A model generated the notes under the pieces. The model did no database searches, was not told the DNA's origin, and saw only the letters and a program-made list of their open reading frames with translations. A stretch of DNA of 64,000 bases from Clostridia bacterium. GTDB taxonomy: Bacteria; Bacillota; Clostridia; Oscillospirales; Acutalibacteraceae. Made by a program: the position numbers and the translations under genes. Every line of letters begins with the position of its first letter. Within the stretch, counting starts at the first letter, position 1. The DNA lies in the NCBI GenBank assembly GCA_024404095.1, contig JAKSQO010000004.1:57673-121672 (forward strand), in the 5' to 3' direction. Shown here piece after piece: positions 25,790 to 35,128 of the stretch.

Positions 25790-27000
25790 TCTGCCCCCTT
25801 TACATCTTCGCCAATCATGGCTTTTGGTGCAACAACTGCGCCCTTTCCAACATTAACGCCTGCGCCGACAACCGCAACGCCCCACTCATCCTTGTTTTCG
25901 GTTTCTTCGGGACGTTTGCCGACAACGGCATTGTTTTCGATAACTGCATTCTCGGCAACGATTGCATACTGAACAATAGCACCCGATTTAACAACGCTGC
26001 CCGGCATCATGATTGAATCTCTTACAACTGCGCCTTCCTCAACAGTAACATTTGCAAAAAGAACAGAGAAATCAACCTCACCTGCGATTTCACAGCCCTC
26101 GGCAATCATTGAATTCTGAACCTTTGCGGTATCAGCAACGTAGTGAGGACAGGTGACAGGGTTTTTTGAATAGATTTTCCAGCTTGAATCTGTGAGGTCG
26201 AGGTCGACCTGAGGATTGAGAAGGTCGAGGTTTGCCTCCCAGAGGCTGTCGATAGTTCCGACATCCTTCCAGTAGCCGTCAAACGCGTAAGCAAACATTC
26301 TCTCGCCTGCGTTGTGCATAGCGGGAATGAGATCCTTACCAAAGTCATTGCTTGAATTCGGGTTCGCCTCATCGTCAAGCAGATATGCTCGGAGCTTCTT
26401 CCACGAGAAAACATAAACACCCATTGAAGCCTTGTTTGAACGGGGATTTTTCGGCTTTTCTTCAAATTCGGAGATTGAACCGTCCTCATTGACAAGCATA
26501 AGACCGAAGCGTGAAGCCTCCTCCCACGGAACCTCAAGCATAGCGATTGTGCAGTCTGCGTTCTTTTCCTTATGGAAGTTTATCATCTTTGAGTAATCCA
26601 TCTTGTAGATGTGGTCACCCGAAAGAATAAGAACATATTCGGGGTCATATCTGTCAATGAAATTGATATTCTGATAGATTGCGTTTGCTGTTCCCTTATA
26701 CCACTCAGTGCCCTTAATCTGCTGATAGGGTGAAAGAATGTGGACACCGCCGTCGGTTCTGTCAAGATCCCATGCGGAGCCGTTACCGATGTAATCGTTC
26801 AGCTCAAGGGGCTGATACTGTGTTAGAACGCCGACTGTGTAGATGTTGGAATTCACACAGTTTGAAAGGGGAAAGTCGATAATACGGTACTTACCGCCGT
26901 AGGGTACGGCAGGTTTAGCGATGTTTTTTGTCAGAATGCCGAGTCTGCTTCCCTGACCGCCGGCAAGGAGCATGGCAATACATTCGTGCTTGCGTGACAT
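25786..27000 (-). CDS. glgC: Glucose-1-phosphate adenylyltransferase GlgC
   Basis: This 404-residue enzyme makes ADP-glucose from glucose-1-phosphate and ATP, the committed step of glycogen synthesis. The nucleotide-binding loop [14 protein letters not shown] and the sugar-phosphate site [18 protein letters not shown] are intact. [17 protein letters not shown] carries the metal-binding aspartate and [21 protein letters not shown] the glucose-1-phosphate site. A beta-helix C-terminus follows. AAAAGGAGG stands before the ATG. The upstream gene is glgB (20-base gap) and the stop overlaps glgD. Confidence 0.96.
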   Translation of the reverse strand: MSRKHECIAMLLAGGQGSRLGILTKNIAKPAVPYGGKYRIIDFPLSNCVNSNIYTVGVLTQYQPLELNDYIGNGSAWDLDRTDGGVHILSPYQQIKGTEWYKGTANAIYQNINFIDRYDPEYVLILSGDHIYKMDYSKMINFHKEKNADCTIAMLEVPWEEASRFGLMLVNEDGSISEFEEKPKNPRSNKASMGVYVFSWKKLRAYLLDDEANPNSSNDFGKDLIPAMHNAGERMFAYAFDGYWKDVGTIDSLWEANLDLLNPQVDLDLTDSSWKIYSKNPVTCPHYVADTAKVQNSMIAEGCEIAGEVDFSVLFANVTVEEGAVVRDSIMMPGSVVKSGAIVQYAIVAENAVIENNAVVGKRPEETENKDEWGVAVVGAGVNVGKGAVVAPKAMIGEDVKGAE

Positions 27001-27019
27001 TACGCTGCCTCCTTTTATT

Positions 27020-28945
27020 CTAATGGTTTTTATTTGTTTTTCTTTTTGCAGGGGTTTTTAAATATATAACGCTCAAACCCGGTAGGGTGAGTGAAATGCT
27101 GTTGTCAAATCCGTGCATCGGAGTTTTCTGACTCTTAACGCTTTCATAAGGACCTTTGCCGCTGCCTCCGAAGTCCTCGCTGTCGGTGTTAAGCAGAACC
27201 TTATAGCTTCCTGCGCGCGGAACACCTATACGGTAGTTCTGACGTTCAACGGGTGTAAAGTTGCAGACCGCTACAATTTCTCTGCCGCCCTTATCAATGC
27301 GTCGGAATGAGATAACTGAGTTGTCGGTATCGTCATTGCTTATCCAGCTGAAACCGCTCCAGTCATAGTCAATCTGCCACAGAGCAGGAGTTGCCTTATA
27401 AAGCTCATTAAGAGTTTTGTTGAAATGCTTTAGCTTGCGGTGCATATCGTAGTCAAGCAGAAGCCAGTCAAGACCCTGCTTGTAGTTCCATTCAATGAAC
27501 TGACCGAACTCCGAGCCCATAAACATCAGCTTTTTGCCGGGATGAGCCATCATGTATCCCATAAATGAACGCACACCTGCGAACTTTTCCTCATAGCTTC
27601 CCGGCATTTTATTGATAAGTGAGCACTTGCCGTGAACAACCTCGTCGTGAGAAATAGGAAGTACAAAATTTTCTGAAAATGCGTAGAAAAAAGAGAATGT
27701 CAGATTGCTGTGATTATATTTGCGGTGGATTCCGTCAAGCGAGAAATAGTGCAGACAATCATTCATCCAGCCCATATTCCACTTGAAGTTAAAGCCGAGA
27801 CCGCCGTCACGGACAGGCTTTGAGACAAGCGGCCATGCTGTGCTTTCCTCAGCGAGCATAAGCACGTCGCCAAACTCACGGAAAATCGAGGTGTTCAGAT
27901 TCTGAATGAATTCAATTGCCTCAAGGTTTTCGTGTCCGCCGTTTTTATTGGGTCGCCACTGACCGTCTTCACGGCAGTAGTCAAGATAAAGCATCGAAGC
28001 AACTGCATCAACACGCAGACCGTCAATGTGATATTTTTCAAGCCAGAACATAGCACTCGAGGTCAGGAAGCTTCTTACTTCATTTTTGCCGAAGTCAAAA
28101 ACTCTTGTGCCCCATTGCGGATGCTCGCCCTTAAGCATATCCTCGTATTCATAAAGAGGTTGTCCGTCAAACTCATAAAGTCCGTGTGCGTCCTTGGGGA
28201 AATGTGCGGGAACCCAGTCGAGAATTACGCCGATTCCCTCCCTGTGACACTTGTCCACAAAGTACATGAAGTCTTCGGGTTCGCCGTAGCGTGAGGTCGG
28301 CGCGAAATATCCGGTTACCTGATATCCCCATGAACCGTCAAACGGATGTTCGAGTACGGGCAGAAGCTCAATATGAGTATAACCCATATCCTTGACATAT
28401 TCTGTCAGTTCGTCTGCAAGCTGACAGTAAGAAAGAAAATTTCCGTCCTCGTGCATTTTCCACGAGCCTGCGTGAACCTCGTATATATTCATCGGGCTGT
28501 CATATGCCGAGATTTCCCTGCGCTTTTTCAGCCATTTTGAATCATGCCATTCGTAGTTGTCGATATCATAAAATTTTGAAGCGTTATCAGGACGTGTTTC
28601 AGTATGAAATCCGTAAGGGTCGGCTTTCATAAGCTTGCGTCCATCCGCTGTAGTAATGCAATATTTATATGTGTCAAACTGCTTTATGCCTTCAACGGTA
28701 CATTCCCATATCGAACCGTCGGAAAGCTTATGCATAGGTGTGCGGTCGGAATTCCATTCGTTGAAATCGCCGACAACGCTTACCGCGCCTGCGTGAGGTG
28801 CCCACACACGGAACACAACGCTGTCTGTATTATCCGTTCTGTGAGCGCCGAGAAACTGATAGGTTTTTGCGTTTTTTCCCTGGTGGAACAGATAAATCGG
28901 AACATCATTTGAGTTCTGCTGTGCTTCGGGTACATTTCTGCCCAT
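27020..28945 (-). CDS. glgB: 1,4-alpha-glucan branching enzyme (GH13)
   Basis: This 641-residue enzyme introduces alpha-1,6 branches into glycogen. A CBM48-like N-terminal domain ([21 protein letters not shown]) is followed by the GH13 barrel: [10 protein letters not shown], the nucleophile in [15 protein letters not shown], the acid in [12 protein letters not shown] and the transition-state histidine-aspartate in [12 protein letters not shown] beta-sandwich closes the protein. The start at 28945 (MGRNVPEA) is seven bases after GGGAGG; the longer frame from 28960 reads the ribosome binding site itself. A TTGCAT/TAAAAT promoter lies upstream, so glgB heads the operon. Confidence 0.95.
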   Translation of the reverse strand: MGRNVPEAQQNSNDVPIYLFHQGKNAKTYQFLGAHRTDNTDSVVFRVWAPHAGAVSVVGDFNEWNSDRTPMHKLSDGSIWECTVEGIKQFDTYKYCITTADGRKLMKADPYGFHTETRPDNASKFYDIDNYEWHDSKWLKKRREISAYDSPMNIYEVHAGSWKMHEDGNFLSYCQLADELTEYVKDMGYTHIELLPVLEHPFDGSWGYQVTGYFAPTSRYGEPEDFMYFVDKCHREGIGVILDWVPAHFPKDAHGLYEFDGQPLYEYEDMLKGEHPQWGTRVFDFGKNEVRSFLTSSAMFWLEKYHIDGLRVDAVASMLYLDYCREDGQWRPNKNGGHENLEAIEFIQNLNTSIFREFGDVLMLAEESTAWPLVSKPVRDGGLGFNFKWNMGWMNDCLHYFSLDGIHRKYNHSNLTFSFFYAFSENFVLPISHDEVVHGKCSLINKMPGSYEEKFAGVRSFMGYMMAHPGKKLMFMGSEFGQFIEWNYKQGLDWLLLDYDMHRKLKHFNKTLNELYKATPALWQIDYDWSGFSWISNDDTDNSVISFRRIDKGGREIVAVCNFTPVERQNYRIGVPRAGSYKVLLNTDSEDFGGSGKGPYESVKSQKTPMHGFDNSISLTLPGLSVIYLKTPAKRKTNKNH

Positions 28946-28978
28946 AGACATACCTCCCAATCTTATTATACATTATAT

Positions 28979-29007
28979 ATTTTACCAAACAGCCGCGCAA
29001 AATGCAA
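28979..29007 (-). promoter_or_regulatory. Promoter of the glycogen operon
   Basis: On the minus strand TTGCAT (29007-29002) and TAAAAT (28984-28979) are 17 bases apart, with a start codon about 34 bases on. Confidence 0.75.
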
Positions 29008-29073
29008 GAGAATTTGATTATTTTGTTCAAACAACCGTTACAAAAAATTCGACTGTTTTGTGTAATTTGTTAC

Positions 29074-29109
29074 AAAAAATAACCCGTTGACCACTATGGA
29101 CAACGGGTT
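29074..29109 (-). terminator. Terminator of the beta-galactosidase gene
   Basis: The stem AACCCGTTG/CAACGGGTT (29081-29089 and 29101-29109) is followed on the minus strand by ATTTTTT. Confidence 0.9.
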
Positions 29110-29113
29110 GAAT

Positions 29114-32100
29114 TTATTTACTTATCTTCTCAAGTCTTACGTGATATGAATACTCACCGCTCCTGAGCTTGTATTTATCGTGCAGGAATGCCGCACCCGG
29201 CATATCGCCGCCGACGCCTCTCTGACGGTGGTCAATGTTGAGCGTCAGGAAATCATCTTCCTCCAACTCATAAAGGTGTTTGGCTTTTTCAAGCTTTTCC
29301 TGTGAATATGGATGAATACTGAAATCAAACGTGCTGTCTGTGGTTACGGCAAAGCCGTTGCCGTTTTTGTCTGTAATTTCAAGCCTGCGTGTATCGGTAC
29401 GGTTGCCGTTTTCCTGCGGCCGCATATATCGGTGCTCGAGCTTGTCAATGCTCATCTCATAAATGCCGATTTTCTGACCCGTCTTTCGGTCGCAGTATGA
29501 TTCGTGCGGACCTCTGCCGTACCATTTCACATTGCAGAAATTCCTGCTGATACCCACTCTTGCGCCTGCCTTAAGCATCGGAAGAACAAGACCTGTCATA
29601 TTCTGGCTGATATCAACACTTCCGTCCGAGTTGAAAATGAACTCGGTTATTACGTTCATCGTCAGCGGACTGCGCCACTTGTATGTTGCGATAACCGATG
29701 AACCGCTGAAGCCGTCAAGATTGACAAGCGTCGGCTTTATGAGTCGGCTTACGCAGTCCCAAGTGTAAAGGGGATTGAGTCTTCTGAGTGCAGGATAGAA
29801 GTTGAAATAATTACGGTCATTGTCTGTGAGCGCACGGAAGAAATTAGGCTTAAAGCTGTCACCGCTTAAAATATTTCCGTTGCCGAAGTCAAGGCTTACA
29901 ATCTGATCATTTTTTATAAGCGCTGTTGTACCGCCTGCTATAATTGTATGTTCGCCGTTTCTTGTATACATTTTTGCCATTTTTTCGGGCTTTATGCGGG
30001 GAACACGGATGTTCATAACATCAAACTGAGTAAAGCTGATTTCTTCGTCCTTTTCGTGCCACTCGTTTGCTTCCTTATAGCAATATGAAAGTGTCAGCAG
30101 ATACTCGCCGTCGGTGTAATTGTGACTGTACGGCACGGTGATAACCCTTTCGGTCTGCGGAGCGATTCCGTCAATATTGATTATTCCGCTTTCCTTTACC
30201 TCACCGTTTCGGGACAACTCCCACCTGACATAGCAGTAGTCAAGCGTTGTGAAATAGTTTTTATTCTTTATTGCGTATTCGTTTTTTGAACGGTCAGTTG
30301 CGCGTGCGCTGATGTTTGAATAAACCTGCTTGACTTCATAATAAGCAGGGTGGGGCACACGGTCGGCACCGATGATTCCGTTGGCGCAGAAGTAATAGCT
30401 TGTTTTGCCTTCCTTAAAATCGCCGCCGTAAAGCCATTTGGTGACTCCGTTTTCAACAACTCTCAGCGATTGGTCAACGTAGTCCCAGATGAAGCCGCCT
30501 GTCATGTGCGGATATTTCTCGAAGTCGTCAACATATTCCTTGAAGTTGCCGAGACTGTTTTCCATACTGTGAGCATATTCACAGTAGATAACAGGGTGGT
30601 CGGCATATTTTTCGGCAGAAACAGGCTTGTTGTCGGCGGCAAGCTGATTTGCCACATTGTCAAACATATTTGTTTTGATTTCCTGCTGATTAACAAGCTT
30701 TTTAACAATGCCCTCGGTTGGATACATACGGCTGATAAAATCGGATTTTGTGAGGTCAAAGTCTCCCTCATAGTGAATGGGGTAGAGGCCGCAAAGCTCG
30801 AGCATAGCATTTTTCATTTTTGTAAAGTTTGTTCCGTCGCCTGCCTCGTTGCCGAGCGACCAGAAGCAAACGCACGCATGACTTCTGTCACGCAGAACCA
30901 TACGCTGTGCACGGTCAACAACTGCGCCTGTCCACAGCGGATTGTCGCCCGGTACGTTCTTACGGCGGACACCGTGGCTTTCAACGTCGCACTCATCCAT
31001 AACGTAAAATCCGAGCTCGTCGCAAAGCTCATAGAAAAACGGATCATCGGGATAGTGACTTGTGCGGATTGCGTTGATGTTTGCCTTTTTCATCAGATAA
31101 AGGTCTTTATAGAAGGTTTCACGAGGAACCGCCCAGCCCTTATCGGGGTCAAAGTCGTGACGGTTTACGCCCTTGATGATTACGTTTTCGCCGTTAATGT
31201 AAAAAACATTTCCCTTGATTTCAACACGCTTGAAGCCGATTCTTATCTGTTTTTTTACAATGCATTTTCTGCCTTCATACAGCATAACGCAGAGCGTATA
31301 AAGCTCAGGCTGTTCAGCTGACCATTTGCGTACATTTTTTACTGTGTGATTTATATGAAAGGTCTTTTCATTTGTTTTCTGTCTGTAAATCTGCTTGCCG
31401 TCCAGCGTAACCTTGCAGGTGATTTCAGCCTTTTTGCTGAGTGTGACCTGTAAATCAAGCAGACCGTCTGTATATGTATCGTCAAGTGTTGTGGCGGCAT
31501 ACATATCCTCAACTGTGATTTCCGGCTCCGCAACAATGTAAACATCTCTGTAAAGTCCCGACAGCTGCCACATATCCTGATTTTCAATATACATAGCGTC
31601 GCTGAAACGCATAACCTTTGCGGCAAGAGTGTTTTCGCCGTCTTTTACAAAGTCGGTTATGTCGAATTCCGCAGGTGTCATAGAACCCTGAGAATAACCG
31701 ATATATTCACCGTTGAGATAGACATAAAGCGCAGATTTCGCAGCGCCGAAGTGAAGAATCAGACGTCTGCCATCAAAGCTTTCGGGCAGAGTGAATTTAC
31801 GGCGGTAGAAACCGATTTCGTTTCTTTTATGGCTGACCTTTGGAATTTCACTTTCAATAGTGGAAACCTGTGTCGGCATGAACGAGCAGATGTAAATGGG
31901 CTTGCCGTAGCCCTGTGTCTGCCATACGCACGGAACGGGAATATCGTTCCAGCTATTGTCGCAGAAGTCCTCCTTTTCAAATCCCTCGGGCGGATTTTTA
32001 ATACCCATCTGCCAGAAAAACTTCCATGTGCCGTTAAGACTCAGTTTATATTCAGAGGTGTCGAAGCACGCTTTATCCCCGATATCAAAGGGCAGAGCGA

Positions 32101-32170
32101 GGTTGTGACCGTCAAGCTTGTTATCTTTGAAAAAGCAGGGATTTTCCCATTTATGCATTTGTCCGTTCAA
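29114..32170 (-). CDS. lacZ: Beta-galactosidase (GH2, LacZ type)
   Basis: This 1018-residue GH2 enzyme has the full five-domain LacZ layout. The acid/base is E442 in WSLGNEAGDG and the nucleophile is E531 in IYCEYAHSMENS. IRTSHYPDDPFFYELCDELGFYVMDECDVESHG precedes them, and the C-terminal beta-sandwich has WYGRGPHESYCDRK and the closing RQRGVGGD. There is no signal peptide, so it acts inside the cell on imported beta-galactosides. Translation starts at TTG (32170), seven bases after GGGAGG; the ATG at 32185 lies upstream of that ribosome binding site. It has a strong divergent promoter shared with the DUF1846 gene. No lac permease is adjacent. Confidence 0.95.
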   Translation of the reverse strand: MNGQMHKWENPCFFKDNKLDGHNLALPFDIGDKACFDTSEYKLSLNGTWKFFWQMGIKNPPEGFEKEDFCDNSWNDIPVPCVWQTQGYGKPIYICSFMPTQVSTIESEIPKVSHKRNEIGFYRRKFTLPESFDGRRLILHFGAAKSALYVYLNGEYIGYSQGSMTPAEFDITDFVKDGENTLAAKVMRFSDAMYIENQDMWQLSGLYRDVYIVAEPEITVEDMYAATTLDDTYTDGLLDLQVTLSKKAEITCKVTLDGKQIYRQKTNEKTFHINHTVKNVRKWSAEQPELYTLCVMLYEGRKCIVKKQIRIGFKRVEIKGNVFYINGENVIIKGVNRHDFDPDKGWAVPRETFYKDLYLMKKANINAIRTSHYPDDPFFYELCDELGFYVMDECDVESHGVRRKNVPGDNPLWTGAVVDRAQRMVLRDRSHACVCFWSLGNEAGDGTNFTKMKNAMLELCGLYPIHYEGDFDLTKSDFISRMYPTEGIVKKLVNQQEIKTNMFDNVANQLAADNKPVSAEKYADHPVIYCEYAHSMENSLGNFKEYVDDFEKYPHMTGGFIWDYVDQSLRVVENGVTKWLYGGDFKEGKTSYYFCANGIIGADRVPHPAYYEVKQVYSNISARATDRSKNEYAIKNKNYFTTLDYCYVRWELSRNGEVKESGIINIDGIAPQTERVITVPYSHNYTDGEYLLTLSYCYKEANEWHEKDEEISFTQFDVMNIRVPRIKPEKMAKMYTRNGEHTIIAGGTTALIKNDQIVSLDFGNGNILSGDSFKPNFFRALTDNDRNYFNFYPALRRLNPLYTWDCVSRLIKPTLVNLDGFSGSSVIATYKWRSPLTMNVITEFIFNSDGSVDISQNMTGLVLPMLKAGARVGISRNFCNVKWYGRGPHESYCDRKTGQKIGIYEMSIDKLEHRYMRPQENGNRTDTRRLEITDKNGNGFAVTTDSTFDFSIHPYSQEKLEKAKHLYELEEDDFLTLNIDHRQRGVGGDMPGAAFLHDKYKLRSGEYSYHVRLEKISK

Positions 32171-32199
32171 GGTGATACCTCCCATAATAATATATTTTT

Positions 32200-32228
32200 A
32201 TTATAATCATTGAGACTTGTTTCGTCAA
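32200..32228 (-). promoter_or_regulatory. Promoter of the beta-galactosidase gene
   Basis: On the minus strand TTGACG (32228-32223) and TATAAT (32205-32200) have a 17-base spacer. No obvious operator palindrome was seen. Confidence 0.85.
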
Positions 32229-32258
32229 ATAAAAACGCATATTTTTTATCGAATTATG

Positions 32259-32287
32259 TTGTATTTTTACTATAATTATATTATAAT
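32259..32287 (+). promoter_or_regulatory. Promoter of the DUF1846 gene
   Basis: TTGTAT (32259-32264) and TATAAT (32282-32287) have a 17-base spacer, and the box is divergent from the lacZ promoter 30 bases away. Confidence 0.75.
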
Positions 32288-32319
32288 GTTTGAGGTTTTT
32301 GTTTTGGAGGTGTATTTAC

Positions 32320-33804
32320 GTGAGAAAAATAGGATTTGACAATGACAAATATCTGAGTATGCAGTCAGAACATATCAAAGAGCGTATCAAGCTTTTCGGC
32401 GGCAAGCTTTATCTTGAATTCGGCGGCAAGCTTTTTGATGATTTCCACGCATCCAGAGTTCTTCCGGGATTTGCTCCCGACAGCAAGGTTAAGATGCTTA
32501 TGCAGCTTAAGGATCAGGCGGAAATCGTTATCGTTATCAATGCGGCTGATATTGAGAAGAATAAGGTTCGCGGTGATCTCGGTATTACATATGACCTTGA
32601 TGTTCTCAGACTTATCGACGCTTTCAGCAGTATCGGACTTTATGTCGGCAGTGTTGTTATGACACGCTATCAGGGTCAGCCTGCTGCGGATGCATTCTGC
32701 AAGCGTCTTGAGGCACTCGGAATAAAATATTATCATCACTACCCGATTGACGGCTATCCGTCAGATGTTGAAAAAATCGTCAGTGATGAGGGCTTCGGCA
32801 AGAACGATTATATCGAAACAACACGTTCACTCGTTGTTATTACTGCTCCGGGTCCCGGAAGCGGAAAAATGGCAACCTGCCTCTCACAGCTCTATCACGA
32901 GCATAAGCGTGGCGTAAACGCAGGTTATGCGAAGTTTGAGACCTTCCCGATATGGAACCTTCCGCTCAAGCACCCTGTAAATCTTGCATATGAGGCGGCA
33001 ACTGCTGACCTTAATGACGTTAATATGATTGACCCGTTCCACCTTGAAGCATACGGTGAGACGACGGTTAATTATAACCGTGACGTTGAAATTTTCCCTG
33101 TTCTTGCGGCTACATTTGAACAGATTTACGGCAACTGTCCTTATAAGTCACCAACAGACATGGGTGTTAATATGGCAGGTAACTGCATCGTCGATGATGA
33201 CGCTTGCCGTGAAGCATCAAGACAGGAAATTATTCGCCGTTTCTATGCTGAGCAGTGCGCTCTTAAAAAGGGTCTCGGCAGTCAGGACAGCGTAAATAAG
33301 ATTAAGCTCATTATGAAGCAGACAGGTATTTCTTTTGATGAGCGTCCCGTTATTGATGCGGCACTTAAAAAAGCTGAGCAGACAGGAGCTCCCGCGGTTG
33401 CTATCGAAGTAGGCGAAAACAGACTTGTTACAGGTAAGACATCATCTCTTATGGGTGCAAGTGCGGCGGCAGTTCTTAATGCGCTTAAGGCTCTTGCGGG
33501 AATCAACGAGAATATGCATCTTATCTCTCCTGCGGTTATTGAGCCTGTTCAGGAAATGAAGGTTAAGTATATCGGCAATAGCAATCCGAGACTTCACATT
33601 GATGAAGTTATGATTGCACTTTCCGTTTCGGCGGCAACCAATCCGCTTGCCGAGCTTGCGATGCAGCAGATTCCGAAGCTTAAGGGCATGGAAGCTCACG
33701 CAACGGTTATTCTTGCGGCAACTGATGAAACTTTGTTTAAAAAATTCGGTGTAAATATCACCTGCGAACCTGTTTATCAGACCAAGAAGCTATATCACAA
33801 ATAA
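32320..33804 (+). CDS. DUF1846 family protein
   Basis: This 494-residue protein matches the DUF1846 family over its full length. The N-terminus reads KIGFDNDKYLSMQSEHIKERI and a nucleotide-like loop follows in VVITAPGPGSGKMATCLSQLYHEH. Later comes PTDMGVNMAGNCIVDDDACREASRQEIIRRFY. No reaction is established for the family that I can name. GTG at 32320 is nine bases from GGAGG; the in-frame TTG at 32290 lies before that site. It is monocistronic and ends at a perfectly symmetrical terminator. A cytosolic role is implied by the absence of a signal peptide. Confidence 0.9.
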   Translation: MRKIGFDNDKYLSMQSEHIKERIKLFGGKLYLEFGGKLFDDFHASRVLPGFAPDSKVKMLMQLKDQAEIVIVINAADIEKNKVRGDLGITYDLDVLRLIDAFSSIGLYVGSVVMTRYQGQPAADAFCKRLEALGIKYYHHYPIDGYPSDVEKIVSDEGFGKNDYIETTRSLVVITAPGPGSGKMATCLSQLYHEHKRGVNAGYAKFETFPIWNLPLKHPVNLAYEAATADLNDVNMIDPFHLEAYGETTVNYNRDVEIFPVLAATFEQIYGNCPYKSPTDMGVNMAGNCIVDDDACREASRQEIIRRFYAEQCALKKGLGSQDSVNKIKLIMKQTGISFDERPVIDAALKKAEQTGAPAVAIEVGENRLVTGKTSSLMGASAAAVLNALKALAGINENMHLISPAVIEPVQEMKVKYIGNSNPRLHIDEVMIALSVSAATNPLAELAMQQIPKLKGMEAHATVILAATDETLFKKFGVNITCEPVYQTKKLYHK

Positions 33805-33809
33805 ATCTG

Positions 33810-33845
33810 AAAAGGGTCTGCGCTAAATTTAGCGCAGACCCTTTT
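33810..33845. terminator. Perfect 36-base palindromic bidirectional terminator
   Basis: The whole stretch is its own reverse complement: AAAAGGGTCTGCGCTAAA followed by its exact complement. A-tracts and T-tracts sit at both ends, so it can stop transcription from both converging genes. Confidence 0.9.
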
Positions 33846-33848
33846 GGT

Positions 33849-35060
33849 TTATTCAGCTTTCTTTGAATATTTTTTAACGTAAATCATACGCATAAGGTTA
33901 CAGTCAACCGGGCTGAGCGTATCGCCTGAGCCGAAGAATACAGCACCCATCTGAGTCTGACATTCCTTGGAAAGAACAAGCTCGACTGCTTCAAGGTCGC
34001 TCTTTTTTGTACCCGTGCAGATTGCACCCGAGCCCTTGATAAGTACAACATTTTTGCCCTTGACAGCGTTTGCGATGCTCTTGGCGCTTGACTTTGAACC
34101 GTCCCATACGGCGCACTTAATTTTTGTACCTGCAATCTGAGCAAAGTCATCAAGTCGGGGGTTTATCGGCTGACCTATAACGCTGTAACCGATAATTTCG
34201 TTGTCTGTAAGGTGTTTGATACAGGTGATGTCGGATGATTTATATATCGCTGCGTGAATCATCGCTGTCGGCGGAAGAGTATCTTCACTGTCACACCTGA
34301 GAGTTTTGATGTCAACGTTGAACTCCTTGCCGTTCTTGAATTTGAGCATAAAGCTGTCACCGCTTCTTTCGCTTTCTCCGAAGTCGGTAACGTATTTCGG
34401 AAGCTTACCGCCGCCGCTTGCCTTTATAAAGCTTTCAAGCATAGCCTTTCTTGAATAATCAGCTGTGCCTTCATAAAGTCTGTATGCCTTATGAGTAACC
34501 TCCTTGCAGAGAGCTTCAAGTGATTCTGCAATTTTGAATGCTTCCTCATAGCTTTCGCCAAGGCAGCAGGCACCGTGATGCACCATCATAAATGCCTTGC
34601 TTGTCGGATATTCCATGTATGCGGTCTCGAGGGCTTTCCTGAGTTTTTCTGTTGAGGGCATACCGTAAGCGGCAACAGGAACGCAGTCGCCGAGAATTTC
34701 TTTATACTTCTCGGGCACATTATCAATTGAAACGCCTGCCGTGCCTACAACAGAAGCACGAATCTGATGCGTATGAATAACAAAATTTACTGAGGGACGA
34801 AGTCTGTAAGCGTCAGCGTGAATACCCTTTTCGCTTGACGGCTTGATTTCTCCCTCATAGCTGTAATCATCTATGTTGACAATAACGAGGTCTTCGGGAG
34901 TGAGTGTGTCATACGGTCTTCCGCTCGGAGTAATAACAAACTGAGTTTCGGAAATACGTGCGCTGACATTACCCCATGTACGTGCGATAAGACCTGTTTC
35001 AAGCAGAACCTTGCCTGCCTCAACAACAAGCTCGCGAGCCTGTGATTCTGTGTAAACCAT
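33849..35060 (-). CDS. Tandem class II aldolase/adducin domain protein
   Basis: This 403-residue protein is nearly twice the usual family length (about 200-230). Residues 1-215 form a standard class II aldolase domain: TWGNVSARI, ITPSGRPYDTLTPEDLV, SSEKGIHADAYRLRPSVNFVIHTHQIRASVVG with the HxH metal pair, and MVHHGACCLGESYEEAFK. Residues 235-395 look like a second, degenerate copy with IKHLTDNEIIGYS, VLIKGSGAICTG and LSKECQTQMGA, lacking a clear HxH. Typical substrates are sugar-phosphate ketoses cleaved to glycolaldehyde phosphate or lactaldehyde. It is preceded by an aminotransferase gene and a terminator-like hairpin. Confidence 0.85.
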   Translation of the reverse strand: MVYTESQARELVVEAGKVLLETGLIARTWGNVSARISETQFVITPSGRPYDTLTPEDLVIVNIDDYSYEGEIKPSSEKGIHADAYRLRPSVNFVIHTHQIRASVVGTAGVSIDNVPEKYKEILGDCVPVAAYGMPSTEKLRKALETAYMEYPTSKAFMMVHHGACCLGESYEEAFKIAESLEALCKEVTHKAYRLYEGTADYSRKAMLESFIKASGGGKLPKYVTDFGESERSGDSFMLKFKNGKEFNVDIKTLRCDSEDTLPPTAMIHAAIYKSSDITCIKHLTDNEIIGYSVIGQPINPRLDDFAQIAGTKIKCAVWDGSKSSAKSIANAVKGKNVVLIKGSGAICTGTKKSDLEAVELVLSKECQTQMGAVFFGSGDTLSPVDCNLMRMIYVKKYSKKAE

Positions 35061-35077
35061 TATATATCTCCTTTTTC

Positions 35078-35111
35078 AAAACCGCTGAGTTAAATCGGGT
35101 TAACTCAGCGG
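35078..35111 (-). terminator. Terminator or attenuator between the aminotransferase and aldolase genes
   Basis: CCGCTGAGTTAA/TTAACTCAGCGG is a perfect 12-base-pair stem. On the minus strand it is followed by TTTTG and, soon after, the aldolase ribosome binding site. Confidence 0.75.
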
Positions 35112-35128
35112 CTGATGTGTGCTATTGA

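Noticed and set aside
30350..31321. A 323-codon open frame antisense to the beta-galactosidase gene
   Set aside because: It mirrors a strongly conserved GH2 gene with all catalytic residues, has no ribosome binding site and matches no family; it is a codon-bias shadow.
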